From: Heterorhizobium halophytocola
Lineage (GTDB): Bacteria; Pseudomonadota; Alphaproteobacteria; Rhizobiales; Rhizobiaceae
Assembly (NCBI RefSeq): GCF_017873095.1
Contig: NZ_JAGGJU010000013.1
Coordinates: 62,001-126,000 of the forward strand
Length of the DNA stretch: 64,000 nt
Direction of reading: 5' to 3'
Notes under the pieces: generated by a model
Seen by the model: only the letters and a program-made list of their open reading frames with translations
What the model was told of the DNA's origin: nothing
Databases searched by the model: none
Made by a program: the position numbers and the translations under genes
In this document: one piece after another, positions 33,381 through 42,792 of the stretch
Layout of the letters: each line of letters opens with the position of its first letter
Numbering within the stretch: the stretch's first letter is position 1

Positions 33381-35096
33381 TCAGCGCAGAAAGTTGTCGC
33401 GCAGCAGCGCGACCACTTCGCTTGCCCGTCCGTTCAGCACGGCTTTGGCACCGAAGAGCGCTGTCGAGGCGACCTGGGACATCTCCACCTTGGGCGGCAT
33501 AATAAGCTCCATGCGGTTGACCTTCACGTCGAGCAGTGCCGGCCCGTCCGTTGCCAGCCATTCGCGCATCTTTCCCTCGAGCTCGGACGCGCGCTCGACC
33601 CGTCCACCCCAAAAGCCGCAGACTTCGGCGAGCTTGGAGAAATCGGGGTTCTTCAACTCCGTATAAGCGTCCAGCATGCCTTCGACGCGCTGCTCCATCT
33701 CGACAAAGCCGAGCGAGGCGTTGTTGAAGATCAAAAGCTTGACCGGCAGCTTTTCCTGAACGAGCGTCAACAGGTCACCCATCAGCATGGTCATGCCGCC
33801 ATCGCCGCAAAGTGCGATCACCTGACGGTCCGGGTGACTGGCGGCAATTCCCATGGCCTGCGGATAGGCGTTTGCCATGGTCCCGTGCAGCAGGCTCACC
33901 AGAAAACGCCGCGTGCCGTTAGCCGTGAGGTGGCGCAGGCCCCAGAGCATGGGGCTACCGCCGTCGGCGGTGAAAAGCGCATCCTCATCCGCCAGCGTGT
34001 CCAGCATCTGAGTCAGAAACTGAGGGTGGATCAGAGTGTCGTCTTTCTCCTCGGCCGACTGGGTATAGGCTTCGCGATCCAGTTCCCACTGTTTCAGCGC
34101 TGACTCGAGATAGGAAAGACCGGTCTTGTCCTCCAGCATCGGCAGAAGAGCATCGAGCGTGTCGGCAACGTCGCCGATAAGGCCGAGGTCGATCGGGCTG
34201 CGCTTGCCGAGATTGTCGGGGTTGATATCGATCTGCGCGATCTTCGCCTTCTTGGGATAGAATTGCGAGTAGGCGAAATCCGTGCCCAGCGTAAGCAGGA
34301 GATCGCACCTGTCGATCGATGCCATGCCTGCGTGATTGCCGAGAATACCGTTCATCCCGACATTGTAGGGATTGTTCGGCTCGATGAATTCTTTTGCGCG
34401 GGTGGTGTGAACCACCGGCGCCTTGACCTTTTCGGCAAGCGACACGACTTGGCGGTGGGCGCCCCGCGCGCCGATCCCCGCATAGATCGCAATGTTCTTC
34501 GCCGCGTTGATCATGTCGGCGAGCTTGCGCAGATCCGCCTCGCGCGGACGGACCATGGGGCTCGACAGATTGACGTTCCAGTCCAGATCGTCCGGCACCT
34601 GTTCAGAGAACATGTCGCCATTGACGATGATCACCGCCACCCCGCGATGGGCAAGAGCAGCCTGCGCCGCCATGGCGGTGAGCCGCCGTGCTTGGCTTGG
34701 GTGGGTCATCTGCTTGCAGAACACCGAGGTCTGTTCATAGATGCGCTGCTGGTCGACCTCCTGGGGAAAGTCGAAGCCCACCTCGGCGCGATCGACATTT
34801 GACGCGATCAACACCACCGGCGCGCCATTGCGGTGGCTCTCGAAGATGCCGTTGACGAAGTGCAGGCTGCCGGGCCCGGTCGTGCCGGCGCACACGGCGA
34901 GTTCGCCGGTCATATAGGCCTCGCCCCCGGCCGCCAGTGCCCCGGTCTCTTCGTGACGAACATGGATCCATTCAAGCTCGGATTTGCGGACGGAATCGAC
35001 CAGATGATTGATGGTGTCACCGACAATGCCATAGCAGCGCTTGGCGCCCGCCTTGAGCAAAGTATCGACGATGGCTTCGGAAACGCTGGTGGACAT
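33381..35096 (-). CDS. poxB: Thiamine-diphosphate enzyme, pyruvate oxidase/PoxB-like
   Basis: 571 residues with the three-domain TPP-enzyme layout: an N-terminal Pyr domain with the catalytic Glu in IHVRHEETGALAAGG, a central FAD/nucleotide domain (AIYAGIGARGAHRQVVSLA) and a C-terminal PP domain with ALCGDGGMTMLMGDLLTL...NN. Best fit is the pyruvate dehydrogenase (quinone)/PoxB group, which decarboxylates pyruvate to acetate and CO2; acetolactate-synthase-like or other oxo-acid activity cannot be excluded. It follows the glutamate-synthase-like gene by 17 bases, so the two are probably co-transcribed. Confidence 0.86.
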   Translation of the reverse strand: MSTSVSEAIVDTLLKAGAKRCYGIVGDTINHLVDSVRKSELEWIHVRHEETGALAAGGEAYMTGELAVCAGTTGPGSLHFVNGIFESHRNGAPVVLIASNVDRAEVGFDFPQEVDQQRIYEQTSVFCKQMTHPSQARRLTAMAAQAALAHRGVAVIIVNGDMFSEQVPDDLDWNVNLSSPMVRPREADLRKLADMINAAKNIAIYAGIGARGAHRQVVSLAEKVKAPVVHTTRAKEFIEPNNPYNVGMNGILGNHAGMASIDRCDLLLTLGTDFAYSQFYPKKAKIAQIDINPDNLGKRSPIDLGLIGDVADTLDALLPMLEDKTGLSYLESALKQWELDREAYTQSAEEKDDTLIHPQFLTQMLDTLADEDALFTADGGSPMLWGLRHLTANGTRRFLVSLLHGTMANAYPQAMGIAASHPDRQVIALCGDGGMTMLMGDLLTLVQEKLPVKLLIFNNASLGFVEMEQRVEGMLDAYTELKNPDFSKLAEVCGFWGGRVERASELEGKMREWLATDGPALLDVKVNRMELIMPPKVEMSQVASTALFGAKAVLNGRASEVVALLRDNFLR

Positions 35097-35113
35097 GGGC
35101 TACTCCTTGAGGG

Positions 35114-36763
35114 TCATTCGGCTGCGGCGGGCTGAGATGTCTTGGCTCGCACGCGTTCAAGGTCTGTGCGGGGCTTGAAGCTTTCCGCTGTCGCTGCTTC
35201 CCACCAGTCGGCATAGATCGTGTCTTGCGGAGCATCGATCAGGATCCGCTCCGGCAGGAAGGCATAGATATTGTCCATCGTATTGGCCTTTTCGGGCCCT
35301 TGCCGGTGCATGACATTGTGCGGCGAAAGCTCGGCTGGATGGGTAAGACCGGCCGCAGCGACCATGTCCGCCAGGGATTCCAGCGTCTTGGCATGAAACC
35401 GGGCGGCGCGTTCGGCCTGCACCTGTGGCACCAGCGCGCGCATGCGGGCGGGATCCTGCGTTGTGACGCCCGTTGGACAGGTGCCTGTGTGACAGCGCTG
35501 CGCCTGGATACAACCGACAGACATCATGAAGGCGCGCGCCGCGTTACACCAGTCTGCGCCCATGGCCATGTTGTATGCGATGCCCATGCCGGAATAGACC
35601 TTGCCTGAGGCCGCCAGGCGTATCTTGGGCTTTAATCCTGATCCTACCAGTGCATTGCGCATCAGGATCAACCCCTCCTTCAACGGCATGCCCACCCAAT
35701 CCGACAGTTCGAGCGGTGCTGCGCCGGTGCCTCCCTCGCCGCCATCGACCACGATGAATTCCGGGATAATCCCGGTCTTGAGGATCGCCTTGATGATGGC
35801 AAAGACTTCGTGCGGCTGACCGACGCACAGCTTCAACCCTACCGGCTTGCCGCCGGACAGGTCGCGCATGCGGGCGGCGAATTCCAGCATCTCGATCGGG
35901 GTGGAAAAGGCCGTATGACCACGCGGCGACAGGGCGTCCTGATGAACTGGAACCTGTCGGACGCGCGCGATCTCTTCCGTCACCTTGGCCGCTGGCAGCA
36001 GACCGCCATGGCCGGGCTTGGCACCTTGGCTGAGCTTGATCTCGGTCATCTTGACTGCCTCGTGTGCCGCACCGTCGCGAAACTTTTCCGGGTCGAAATG
36101 TCCGCTTTTGTCGCGTGCACCGAAATAGGCCGAACCCAGCTCCCAGACGATGTCGCCACCGCCGGCCAGGTGGTGATCGCTCAGGCCACCCTCGCCAGTG
36201 TCGTGATAGAAGCCACCCTGCTTGGCGCCGAGATTGAGCGCCTTCACAGCATTGGCGGACAGGGCGCCAAAGCTCATGGCCGAAATGTTGAGGATGGAGG
36301 CACTGTAGTGCTTCGTCGTTTGCTCGTTGCCGACGGTGACGCGCGGCGACTTTTCCGGATGTTCTGCGGGTGCGATGGAATGGGAGAGCCAATGGTAGTT
36401 GTTCTGGTCGGTGTCGCGCTCCGTCCCGAAGGGGTGCGTGTCGCTTTCGCCGCGGGCGCGTGCATGGACCAGGTTTCGTGCCTCGAAGGAGAATGGGGTG
36501 CCGTTCAAATCGTCTTCCACGATATAGGCCCTGAGATAGGGCCGCAGGTCGTAGAACAGCCAACGGATGCGACCGGCCACGGGATAATTGCGTGTGATCG
36601 TCCATGTCTGCTGAAAGAAGTCGTAAAGCCCGAGGATGACGATGACGCTACAGACCCCCGCGAGCACGATCCACCAGGAACTGTGTTTCAATTCGACGAG
36701 GCTGACGATCAAAAGGATTGCGGCGACAAGCGGAATGATGATGCGGCGCAGGAGTGCTACCAT
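35114..36763 (-). CDS. FMN-binding glutamate-synthase-family protein
   Basis: 549 residues. Two N-terminal membrane helices (residues 5-22 and 28-48) precede a GltS-type FMN barrel (SAMSFGALSANAVKALNLGA; HDTGEGGLS; ELKLSQGAKPGHGG-like motif at TEIKLSQGAKPGHGG; VVDGGEGGTGAAP) and a Cys cluster (CIQAQRCHTGTCPTG) for an iron-sulfur centre. It lacks the glutaminase and C-terminal domains of true GltB, as is usual for this single-domain subfamily. The ATG at 36763 begins at the membrane helix. It is paired with the PoxB-like gene; the true reaction is uncertain. Confidence 0.88.
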   Translation of the reverse strand: MVALLRRIIIPLVAAILLIVSLVELKHSSWWIVLAGVCSVIVILGLYDFFQQTWTITRNYPVAGRIRWLFYDLRPYLRAYIVEDDLNGTPFSFEARNLVHARARGESDTHPFGTERDTDQNNYHWLSHSIAPAEHPEKSPRVTVGNEQTTKHYSASILNISAMSFGALSANAVKALNLGAKQGGFYHDTGEGGLSDHHLAGGGDIVWELGSAYFGARDKSGHFDPEKFRDGAAHEAVKMTEIKLSQGAKPGHGGLLPAAKVTEEIARVRQVPVHQDALSPRGHTAFSTPIEMLEFAARMRDLSGGKPVGLKLCVGQPHEVFAIIKAILKTGIIPEFIVVDGGEGGTGAAPLELSDWVGMPLKEGLILMRNALVGSGLKPKIRLAASGKVYSGMGIAYNMAMGADWCNAARAFMMSVGCIQAQRCHTGTCPTGVTTQDPARMRALVPQVQAERAARFHAKTLESLADMVAAAGLTHPAELSPHNVMHRQGPEKANTMDNIYAFLPERILIDAPQDTIYADWWEAATAESFKPRTDLERVRAKTSQPAAAE

Positions 36764-37291
36764 GGACTGGCTTCCTTGACAGGTCCGTCCCCGCGGAGGT
36801 GCGGACAGCAGATCGCAGGCGGCAGGTGGGGATGGCGGTGTGCTTAGCCTACAGGTTTCGGCAAAGTGTGAAGCCGAAACGTGTGGCCTGGCGTTTTGTT
36901 TCAAACGCGCGGATGCAACGTTTGCCGGTCAACCGAACGTCCCGGCGTCGTCACGTGGGACTGCCGCCAGAGGGCGCGATAGCTTTGTTGTGCGTCGAAT
37001 CTTGGCCAATCTAGGGAGTGTCAGGAGCAATTAGGTCATCCATGCACCAATCGCCGCTTGGTTCCTCATGTGGGTGAACGGTCGGGCGCGCCATGGTTGT
37101 TTTCCGCCTCCCCCTCACTTTTGTCAGTAGAGTGAATGTGCGCCTTGGCGCAGGATCCCGGCCGTTCGAAGGACGGCATCCAAGGGCGCAATTATACGTC
37201 GCAATGGCGACGTGTTGCTTCCGAGCGAGCCTGGAGGGTGGGCGGTCCGTCGAACGGAGAAACCCGGTTTCGACAGGATCGAGGGAACGCC
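36764..37291. other. Non-coding region containing oriT, upstream of traA
   Basis: 528 bases between divergent genes. It carries the oriT-like site (37161-37213) and the promoter region of traA, with no gene in the rest. Confidence 0.6.
37161..37213. other. oriT (nic region) of Ti/Sym-plasmid type
   Basis: CCAAGGGCGCAATTATACG at about 37180-37198 matches the Q-type nic core (complement ...TATAATTGCGCCCT, cf. IncQ TAAGTGCGCCCT). It is flanked by a hairpin ACGTCGC-AATG-GCGACGT (37196-37213) on one side and a GCCGT...ACGGC stem (37161-37177) on the other. It lies about 80 bases before traA, the relaxase expected to nick it. Its position and motif agree with oriT sites on Agrobacterium and Rhizobium plasmids. 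Confidence 0.75.
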
Positions 37292-40200
37292 ATGGCTATC
37301 GCGCATTTCTCCGTCACCCTGGTGGCGCGCGGCTCCGGCAGGAGCGCCGTGATGTCGGCCGCCTATCGCCACTGCGCCAAGATGGCGTTCGAGCGGGAGG
37401 CAAGAACCGTCGATTATTCCCGCAAGGCAGGGCTCGGCCATGAGGAATTTGCTGTCCCCGATGACGCGCCGGCCTGGCTGCGCCTGCTGATGGGCGAGCG
37501 TTCGGTTGCTGGTACCTCGGAAGCCTTCTGGAACAGGGTCGAAGCGTTCGAGAAGCGCGTCGATGCACAATTGGCCAAGGAGATGACGATCGCCGTGCCG
37601 CGCGAGCTGAACCTGCAGGAGAATATCGCCCTGATGCGCGACTTCGTGGCGACCCACATCACCGCAAAGGGCATGGTGGCGGACTGGGTGATCCATGACA
37701 TTGCCGGCAATCCGCATGTGCATCTGATGACGACTTTGCGTCCGCTGACCGACGATGGCTTCGGCCCAAAGAAGATCGCGCTCACCGGAGCGGACGGCAT
37801 GCCGGTTCGCAACGATGCCGGCCGGATCGTCTATGCGCTCTGGGCCGGGGGCGGCGATGACTTCAATGCCCTGCGCGATGGCTGGTTTGACTGCCAGAAC
37901 CGCCATCTGGCGCTTGCCGGTCTCGACCTTCGCGTCGATGGCCGCTCCTATGAAAGCCAGGGGATCGATCTTCTACCGACGCTGCATCTGGGTGTCGGTA
38001 CGAAGGCGATCGAGCGCAAGGCTAACGTCGAGGGACAGGCGCAGTCACTCGATCGGCTGCGGGAACAGGCGGCCCTGCGTGCCGCAAATGCCAGGCGCAT
38101 CGAAGCAAAGCCCGGGATCGTGCTTGACCTGATCACCCGTGAGAAGAGTGTCTTCGACACCCACGATGTCGCCAGCGTGCTGCATCGCTCCGTCGATGAT
38201 CCCATGCTGTTCCAGTCGCTGATGGCAAGGATCCTGCAACACCCCGATGTGCTTCGCCTCGAGCCGGAGAGATTGGAACTTGTAAGCGGCGCCCGCGCGC
38301 CTGCCAGATACACGACCCGCTCGCTGATCCGGCTGGAAGCCAGGATGGGCGCCCAGGCCAACTGGCTCAGTCGGAGAAGCTCTCATGGCGTGCGAACGGC
38401 GGTGCGCGATGAGATACTTGCCCGCCACGTCCAGCTTTCGGACGAGCAGCGTGCGGCTATCGGTCATGTGACGGGACCCGAGCGCATCGCGGCCGTCATC
38501 GGCCGTGCGGGTGCGGGCAAGACGACGATGATGAAGGCGGCAAAGGAGGCATGGCAGCTTGCAGGCCACCGGGTGGTCGGCGGTGCCCTTGCCGGCAAGG
38601 CAGCAGAGGGACTTGAACGGGAGGCCGGCATTCCGTCGCGCACACTATCGTCCTTCGAGCATGGCTGGGCGAAGGGGCGTGACCTCCTGGACGAAAAGAC
38701 CGTCTTTGTCCTCGACGAGGCCGGCATGGTGTCCTCCAGGCAAATGGCATTCTTCGTCGAGACGGTGGTCAACTCGGGGGCCAAGCTGGTGCTGATCGGT
38801 GACCCCGATCAGTTGCAGCCGATCGAGGCGGGCGCGGCGTTTCGGGCGATCGCCGATCGGATCGGCTACCGGGAGCTGGAGACAATCTACCGCCAAAAGC
38901 AGGACTGGATGCGAAAGGCCTCGCTCGATCTGGCCCATGGCGCCGTCAGCAAGGCGCTAGACGCCTACCGGGAGCAGGACAGGCTGGTTGGATCGGCGCT
39001 GAAGGCGGATGCCGTTGAGCGCCTGATCGAAGACTGGGACCGGGATTATGATCCGGCCATCCCGTCTCTTATCCTGGCGCATCTGCGTCGCGATGTGCGC
39101 CTGTTGAACCGGCTTGCCCGGGAGAGGCTGGTCGCGCGTGGTGTGATCGAGACGGGTGCCCCGTTCAAGACAGCCGACGGCGAGCGTGCCTTTGCCGCCG
39201 GTGACCAGATCGTGTTCCTGAAGAACGAGGCATCGGTCGGGGTGAAGAACGGCATGCTGGCAAGCGTGGTCGAGGCGTCACCGGGCCGGATCCTGGCTGA
39301 GCTCGTTGATGGCACGCACCGACAGGTGACAATAGAGCAGCGCTTCTACAATGCCGTCGATCATGGCTATGCCACCACGATCCACAAGGCGCAGGGTGCG
39401 ACGGTCGACTGGGTGAAGCTCCTGGCTTCGCTGTCGCTCGACCGGCATCTGACCTATGTGGCCATGACCCGGCATCGCCAGGATCTGCGGGTCTATTATG
39501 GTCGCCGCTCGTTCGACAGGGCCGGTGGTCTGATAGCCATGCTATCCCGCAGCAATGCCAAGGAGACGACACTCGATTATGCGGATCGTCCGCTCTATGC
39601 GCAGGCGCTGCGCTTTGCCGAGGCCCGCGGCCTGCATCTGATGCGCGTTGCCAGAACCGTCCTGCGCGACCAGCTGGAATGGACGGTGAGACAGGGACAG
39701 AGACTGGCCGAACTGGGACAGAGACTGGCGGCGGTCGGACAAAGGCTCGGCCAGGAGATCGGCCCGCGGCTTGGGCATGGATTGCAGCCGCCAGCCGACG
39801 GGCAAGTCTCCGCATCCGCCCGTGCAATCAGGACACCGGCCCCGATGATTGCCGGCATCGAGACCTTCCCCCGGACGATCGAGACGGACGTGGAAGAGAA
39901 GCTTGCGCAAGATCCGGGCCTGACGCGGCGATGGGAGGATGTTTCCTTGCGCTTCCGGCTTGTCTTTGCCGATCCTGAGACAGCCTTCAGGGCGGTGGAT
40001 GTCGATGCCATGCTGGGGGATGCCGGCATCGCCGCTGCGACCCTCAAGCGATTGGTCGAGGATCCGGAGCGCTTTGGCGCGCTGAAGGGGCGAACCGGTC
40101 TGCTGTCGAGCAGAGAGGATCGTGAGGCGCGCAAGACGGCCAGCCTGAACGTGCCGGCACTTGCGCGCAATCTCGAGCGCTATCTGGCCCTGCGCGCAGA

Positions 40201-40660
40201 GACTGGCGCACGCTACACAAAACAGGAGGAGGACCTGCGAACACGGGCAGCGATCGACATTCCCGCCCTGTCGCCGAAGTCTTTGAAGATGTTGGCAGAG
40301 GTGGCGGAGGCTATGGAACGCGACCCGCTATCGGCGGCTCGCGATCCGCGACTGGGCGACCGACAGCTGGCAGCGGAGTTGGAGGCCTATGCGGCCGCCG
40401 TGTCGGCCCGGTTTGGCGCGCGCGCGTTCCTGACTTCCGAAGCAAGTGATGTGACGGGTGAAGCCTTCCAGGCCGTCACGCGCGGTTTGAACCAGGCGCA
40501 AAAGGCGGAGATCGCGTCCTCTTGGGACACGATGCGGATGGTGCAGAGGATTGACGCTCTGCGGCTGACAGAGCTGGAGGCAAAGCAGGCGGAGCGGGTT
40601 CGTGCCGCGAAGGTCGAGGGGGATCCCGAGCTCACGCCGCGGCCGCGATATACGCAATGA
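37292..40660 (+). CDS. traA: TraA relaxase-helicase
   Basis: 1122 residues. The N-terminal MobA/MobL-type relaxase domain has Tyr25 (MSAAYRHCAKM) and the metal-binding His142-x-His144 (NPHVHLMTTLRP). A TrwC/TraI-like SF1 helicase follows with Walker A GRAGAGKTTMM near residue 405 and VFVLDEAGMVSS, then a long C-terminal helical region with a Q-R-L repeat (GQRLAELGQRLAAVGQRLGQ). It nicks and unwinds oriT. The ATG at 37292 begins the conserved MAIAHFSVTLVARGSGRSAV. The traF and traB genes usually following it on Ti plasmids are absent. Confidence 0.95.
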   Translation: MAIAHFSVTLVARGSGRSAVMSAAYRHCAKMAFEREARTVDYSRKAGLGHEEFAVPDDAPAWLRLLMGERSVAGTSEAFWNRVEAFEKRVDAQLAKEMTIAVPRELNLQENIALMRDFVATHITAKGMVADWVIHDIAGNPHVHLMTTLRPLTDDGFGPKKIALTGADGMPVRNDAGRIVYALWAGGGDDFNALRDGWFDCQNRHLALAGLDLRVDGRSYESQGIDLLPTLHLGVGTKAIERKANVEGQAQSLDRLREQAALRAANARRIEAKPGIVLDLITREKSVFDTHDVASVLHRSVDDPMLFQSLMARILQHPDVLRLEPERLELVSGARAPARYTTRSLIRLEARMGAQANWLSRRSSHGVRTAVRDEILARHVQLSDEQRAAIGHVTGPERIAAVIGRAGAGKTTMMKAAKEAWQLAGHRVVGGALAGKAAEGLEREAGIPSRTLSSFEHGWAKGRDLLDEKTVFVLDEAGMVSSRQMAFFVETVVNSGAKLVLIGDPDQLQPIEAGAAFRAIADRIGYRELETIYRQKQDWMRKASLDLAHGAVSKALDAYREQDRLVGSALKADAVERLIEDWDRDYDPAIPSLILAHLRRDVRLLNRLARERLVARGVIETGAPFKTADGERAFAAGDQIVFLKNEASVGVKNGMLASVVEASPGRILAELVDGTHRQVTIEQRFYNAVDHGYATTIHKAQGATVDWVKLLASLSLDRHLTYVAMTRHRQDLRVYYGRRSFDRAGGLIAMLSRSNAKETTLDYADRPLYAQALRFAEARGLHLMRVARTVLRDQLEWTVRQGQRLAELGQRLAAVGQRLGQEIGPRLGHGLQPPADGQVSASARAIRTPAPMIAGIETFPRTIETDVEEKLAQDPGLTRRWEDVSLRFRLVFADPETAFRAVDVDAMLGDAGIAAATLKRLVEDPERFGALKGRTGLLSSREDREARKTASLNVPALARNLERYLALRAETGARYTKQEEDLRTRAAIDIPALSPKSLKMLAEVAEAMERDPLSAARDPRLGDRQLAAELEAYAAAVSARFGARAFLTSEASDVTGEAFQAVTRGLNQAQKAEIASSWDTMRMVQRIDALRLTELEAKQAERVRAAKVEGDPELTPRPRYTQ

Positions 40661-40834
40661 GATCGGCGAGACGCCTCCTACGGCGAGAGCAAAGCCTCCC
40701 GAAACAGGCATGGGAGACGGGAACCCCTTCGATCTTAGTATGATCGCGCGACAGTGCTGACGGGAACAGGCGAAATTTTTTCTGGCGTGGCTCTTGAACC
40801 TGAAATTGTCAAAAACCAAATCGATTTTTGCCAG

Positions 40835-40913
40835 TCGCTGCAGAGGACTGGTCTTGCTGGAGGCGCCGCTTTCGGCGCTTCCGTACCCATGTTGCTTCAA
40901 GGAGGATATGGCT
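40835..40913 (+). promoter_or_regulatory. ROSE-like RNA thermometer upstream of hsp20
   Basis: The leader has a strong hairpin GCGCCG-CTTT-CGGCGC (40863-40878) and, right before the start codon, TTGCTTCAAGGAGG, in which UUGCU can pair with the AGGAG ribosome-binding site. This is the signature 3' hairpin of ROSE elements, which hide the ribosome-binding site at normal temperature in rhizobial small heat-shock genes. Boundaries are approximate. Confidence 0.62.
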
Positions 40914-41387
40914 ATGGCAACATCTTATGACTACGCACCGTTATACCGTTCGAGCGTTGGCTTCGACCGCGTCTTCAATCTTCTCGAGAATGCGCAACGT
41001 GCCCGTTCGATCAGCGATTGGCCGCCCTATGACATTGTCAAGACCGGTGACGACAACTACTGCATCTCGATTGCGGTCGCGGGCTTTGCCCAGGACGAGC
41101 TTGAGATCACTTTCCAGTCCAACCTTCTGACTGTCATCGGCAAGAAGCCGGAGACATCCGCCGATGGCTATCTGCACCGCGGTATTGCTGGCGGGCCGTT
41201 CGAACATCGGTTCGAGCTTGCAGATCATGTCCGGGTGAACGGAGCAGATCTAAGCAATGGTCTCCTGTCGATCAATCTTGTTCGCGAGATCCCCGAGGCA
41301 CTGAAACCGCGCAAGATCTCCATCCAGAGCGATCCCGCTTTGACGTCGGTTGCGCCGGCGCAGATCGAAGCGCAAAAGGCGGCTTAA
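40914..41387 (+). CDS. Hsp20/IbpA-type small heat-shock protein
   Basis: 157 residues with an alpha-crystallin domain at about 38-130 (PPYDIVKTGDDNYCISIAVA; FAQDELEITFQSNLLTVIGK; RFELADHVRVNGADLSNGLL) and the C-terminal I-x-I-like IPEALKPRKISI. It would hold unfolding proteins as an ATP-independent chaperone. The ATG at 40914 is 8 bases from GGAGG; the ATG at 40908 is too close. Translation is probably heat-controlled by the ROSE-like leader. Confidence 0.93.
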   Translation: MATSYDYAPLYRSSVGFDRVFNLLENAQRARSISDWPPYDIVKTGDDNYCISIAVAGFAQDELEITFQSNLLTVIGKKPETSADGYLHRGIAGGPFEHRFELADHVRVNGADLSNGLLSINLVREIPEALKPRKISIQSDPALTSVAPAQIEAQKAA

Positions 41388-41460
41388 GCTATATTTCCGC
41401 AGGGCGAGGGCGCCGTGGCGACGGCGCCCGTCGGCATTCCGGGTTTGAAAGGAGAGAGCG

Positions 41461-41760
41461 ATGAAACCCGATATGTTCAAGCAACCTGTTTCCATTGTTG
41501 TCGGGCTTGGCTTCCCGGCCGACGTGCGCAGCGTGATGGACGCCTACCGGCATCTCACCGAATGGCCGGTCTCGCTAAGAGATGCCGCGCACTCGGTGGC
41601 GCTCAAAGCATGCAAAGCCGCGTTGTGCGGTCAAATCGAGGCCGAGACGGCGCGCGGTCTGTTTGTTGCTTTCGCCGACAAACATGATTTGCTTGCGCCG
41701 GAAATGAGCGGGATTGCCGGGTCACCTAATTGGTGCGATCCAGATACGCATGCAAGGTGA
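41461..41760 (+). CDS. DUF982-family protein
   Basis: 99 residues (FKQPVSIVVGLGFPADVRSV; DAYRHLTEWPVSLRDAAHSV ALKACKAAL), the DUF982 pattern of small proteins that are abundant and multicopy in Rhizobiaceae plasmids. Function unknown. A good ribosome-binding site (AAAGGAGAGAG) precedes the ATG. It follows hsp20 by 73 bases in the same direction and could be co-transcribed. Confidence 0.9.
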   Translation: MKPDMFKQPVSIVVGLGFPADVRSVMDAYRHLTEWPVSLRDAAHSVALKACKAALCGQIEAETARGLFVAFADKHDLLAPEMSGIAGSPNWCDPDTHAR

Positions 41761-41927
41761 GGTAATGATGTGAGCCATCGCTAAGCGGCCACGAACGGGC
41801 GTCTGCCGCCCAGCGAAAGTGGGAAGAAATTACTGAAATTTTTGCCAGCAGACGGCTTGGCTGGTGAACTGAAGGAGCTAAGAGTTCTTCTCTTTAAAGC
41901 ACGGCAGGAGTCGCACTGAAGGCGAAG

Positions 41928-42509
41928 TCAGATCGATCCGAGGTAGTATCCGATAACCTCCTCCAATTCGGTTTCCTCATAGCCGAAATGTGAGCGTACC
42001 ACCTCTTCCAGTTTTCGGAATGTGTTGCCGGCCTGAATGAAATTGGCCTCCGAGGGGGCTTCCGCCAATGCATCTGCCGCACGACTTAGGCGGATGATCA
42101 ACTCATGAACGACCTCGTGCTCCGCCTTCAGCTTCGCCACGATCTGGCGAAACCTGCCGCCACCCGCTGCTTCGATCCGGGGAAACATGTCGGCGCTTTC
42201 AATGTCGTGGTGAAACTTGAGCACTTGGCATTCACGGCCGCAAAGCGATCCGAACGCTAGAAAATTCTCAGCCATATCGAGGGAAAGCACCAGCTGCTTC
42301 AGGTGCTCAGGCGGAGCGTCCCGCGCTTCGATCATGGCGAGGATCGCGCCGATTTGACCCATTTCTCTGAGATGATGACTGTGGATTGCAGCTAGTTGTC
42401 GACCTTGGCGACGGTGCATGGCTGTTGCCTCAGGCACGGGCGGGGCTTGGGGTCGCGCAGCCTCATCGACACTCAGTTCGTCCAGCGGTTGGGTCGAAAG
42501 ATCAGTCAT
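41928..42509 (-). CDS. Hemerythrin HHE-domain protein
   Basis: 193 residues. After a variable Pro-rich N-terminus, a four-helix hemerythrin-like domain carries metal-binding candidates in IHSHHLREMGQ, VLKFHHDIESADMFPRIE, AEHEVVHELI and RSHFGYEETELEE. Such proteins bind a di-iron centre for oxygen, nitric oxide or redox sensing. The start is uncertain: the ATG at 42509 (MTDLSTQPLDEL) or the GTG at 42548, which has a GGAG upstream. Confidence 0.85.
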   Translation of the reverse strand: MTDLSTQPLDELSVDEAARPQAPPVPEATAMHRRQGRQLAAIHSHHLREMGQIGAILAMIEARDAPPEHLKQLVLSLDMAENFLAFGSLCGRECQVLKFHHDIESADMFPRIEAAGGGRFRQIVAKLKAEHEVVHELIIRLSRAADALAEAPSEANFIQAGNTFRKLEEVVRSHFGYEETELEEVIGYYLGSI

Positions 42510-42594
42510 GGAAGATGATATTGGTGTGTTATACGCCAAGTCAACCACGTCCGCTCCGGGCCGGTAGGGGGCTTTAGCCGTTTGACCGTCAAGA

Positions 42595-42765
42595 AAAATG
42601 CCACGGCATCAGAGCCTCGATCCGGCTCTGACTGTGGCCATTAACGATGGCGGCCAGCTGGACGCTCAGATAGGTTTATGGATTGACAGCGTTGGCTTGC
42701 ACGTTTCGAGGCGCGAGGCGATGGTTGCCCAGTTCTGGGCTCCGGCATCATGTCCGGTAAAGAGA
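42595..42765 (-). pseudogene. IS66 tnpC 3'-end remnant
   Basis: This segment is clearly similar at the DNA level to the 3' end of the intact tnpC at 3355-3530 (shared CCACGGCATCA, GTGGCCATT-ACGATGGCGG, CGAGGCGATGGT-GCCCAGTTCT-GGCTCCGGCATC). It is about 170 bp long, has internal differences and no intact frame, and is a scar of an older, different IS66 copy. It abuts the GyrI-like gene and may have replaced its natural upstream region. Confidence 0.82.
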
Positions 42766-42792
42766 GCAGGACAAGGAGAACGGGAGAGGCCG

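Noticed and set aside
35810..36847. 345-residue frame antisense to the glutamate-synthase-like gene
   Set aside because: Shadow of a well-supported gene; no domain and no ribosome-binding site.
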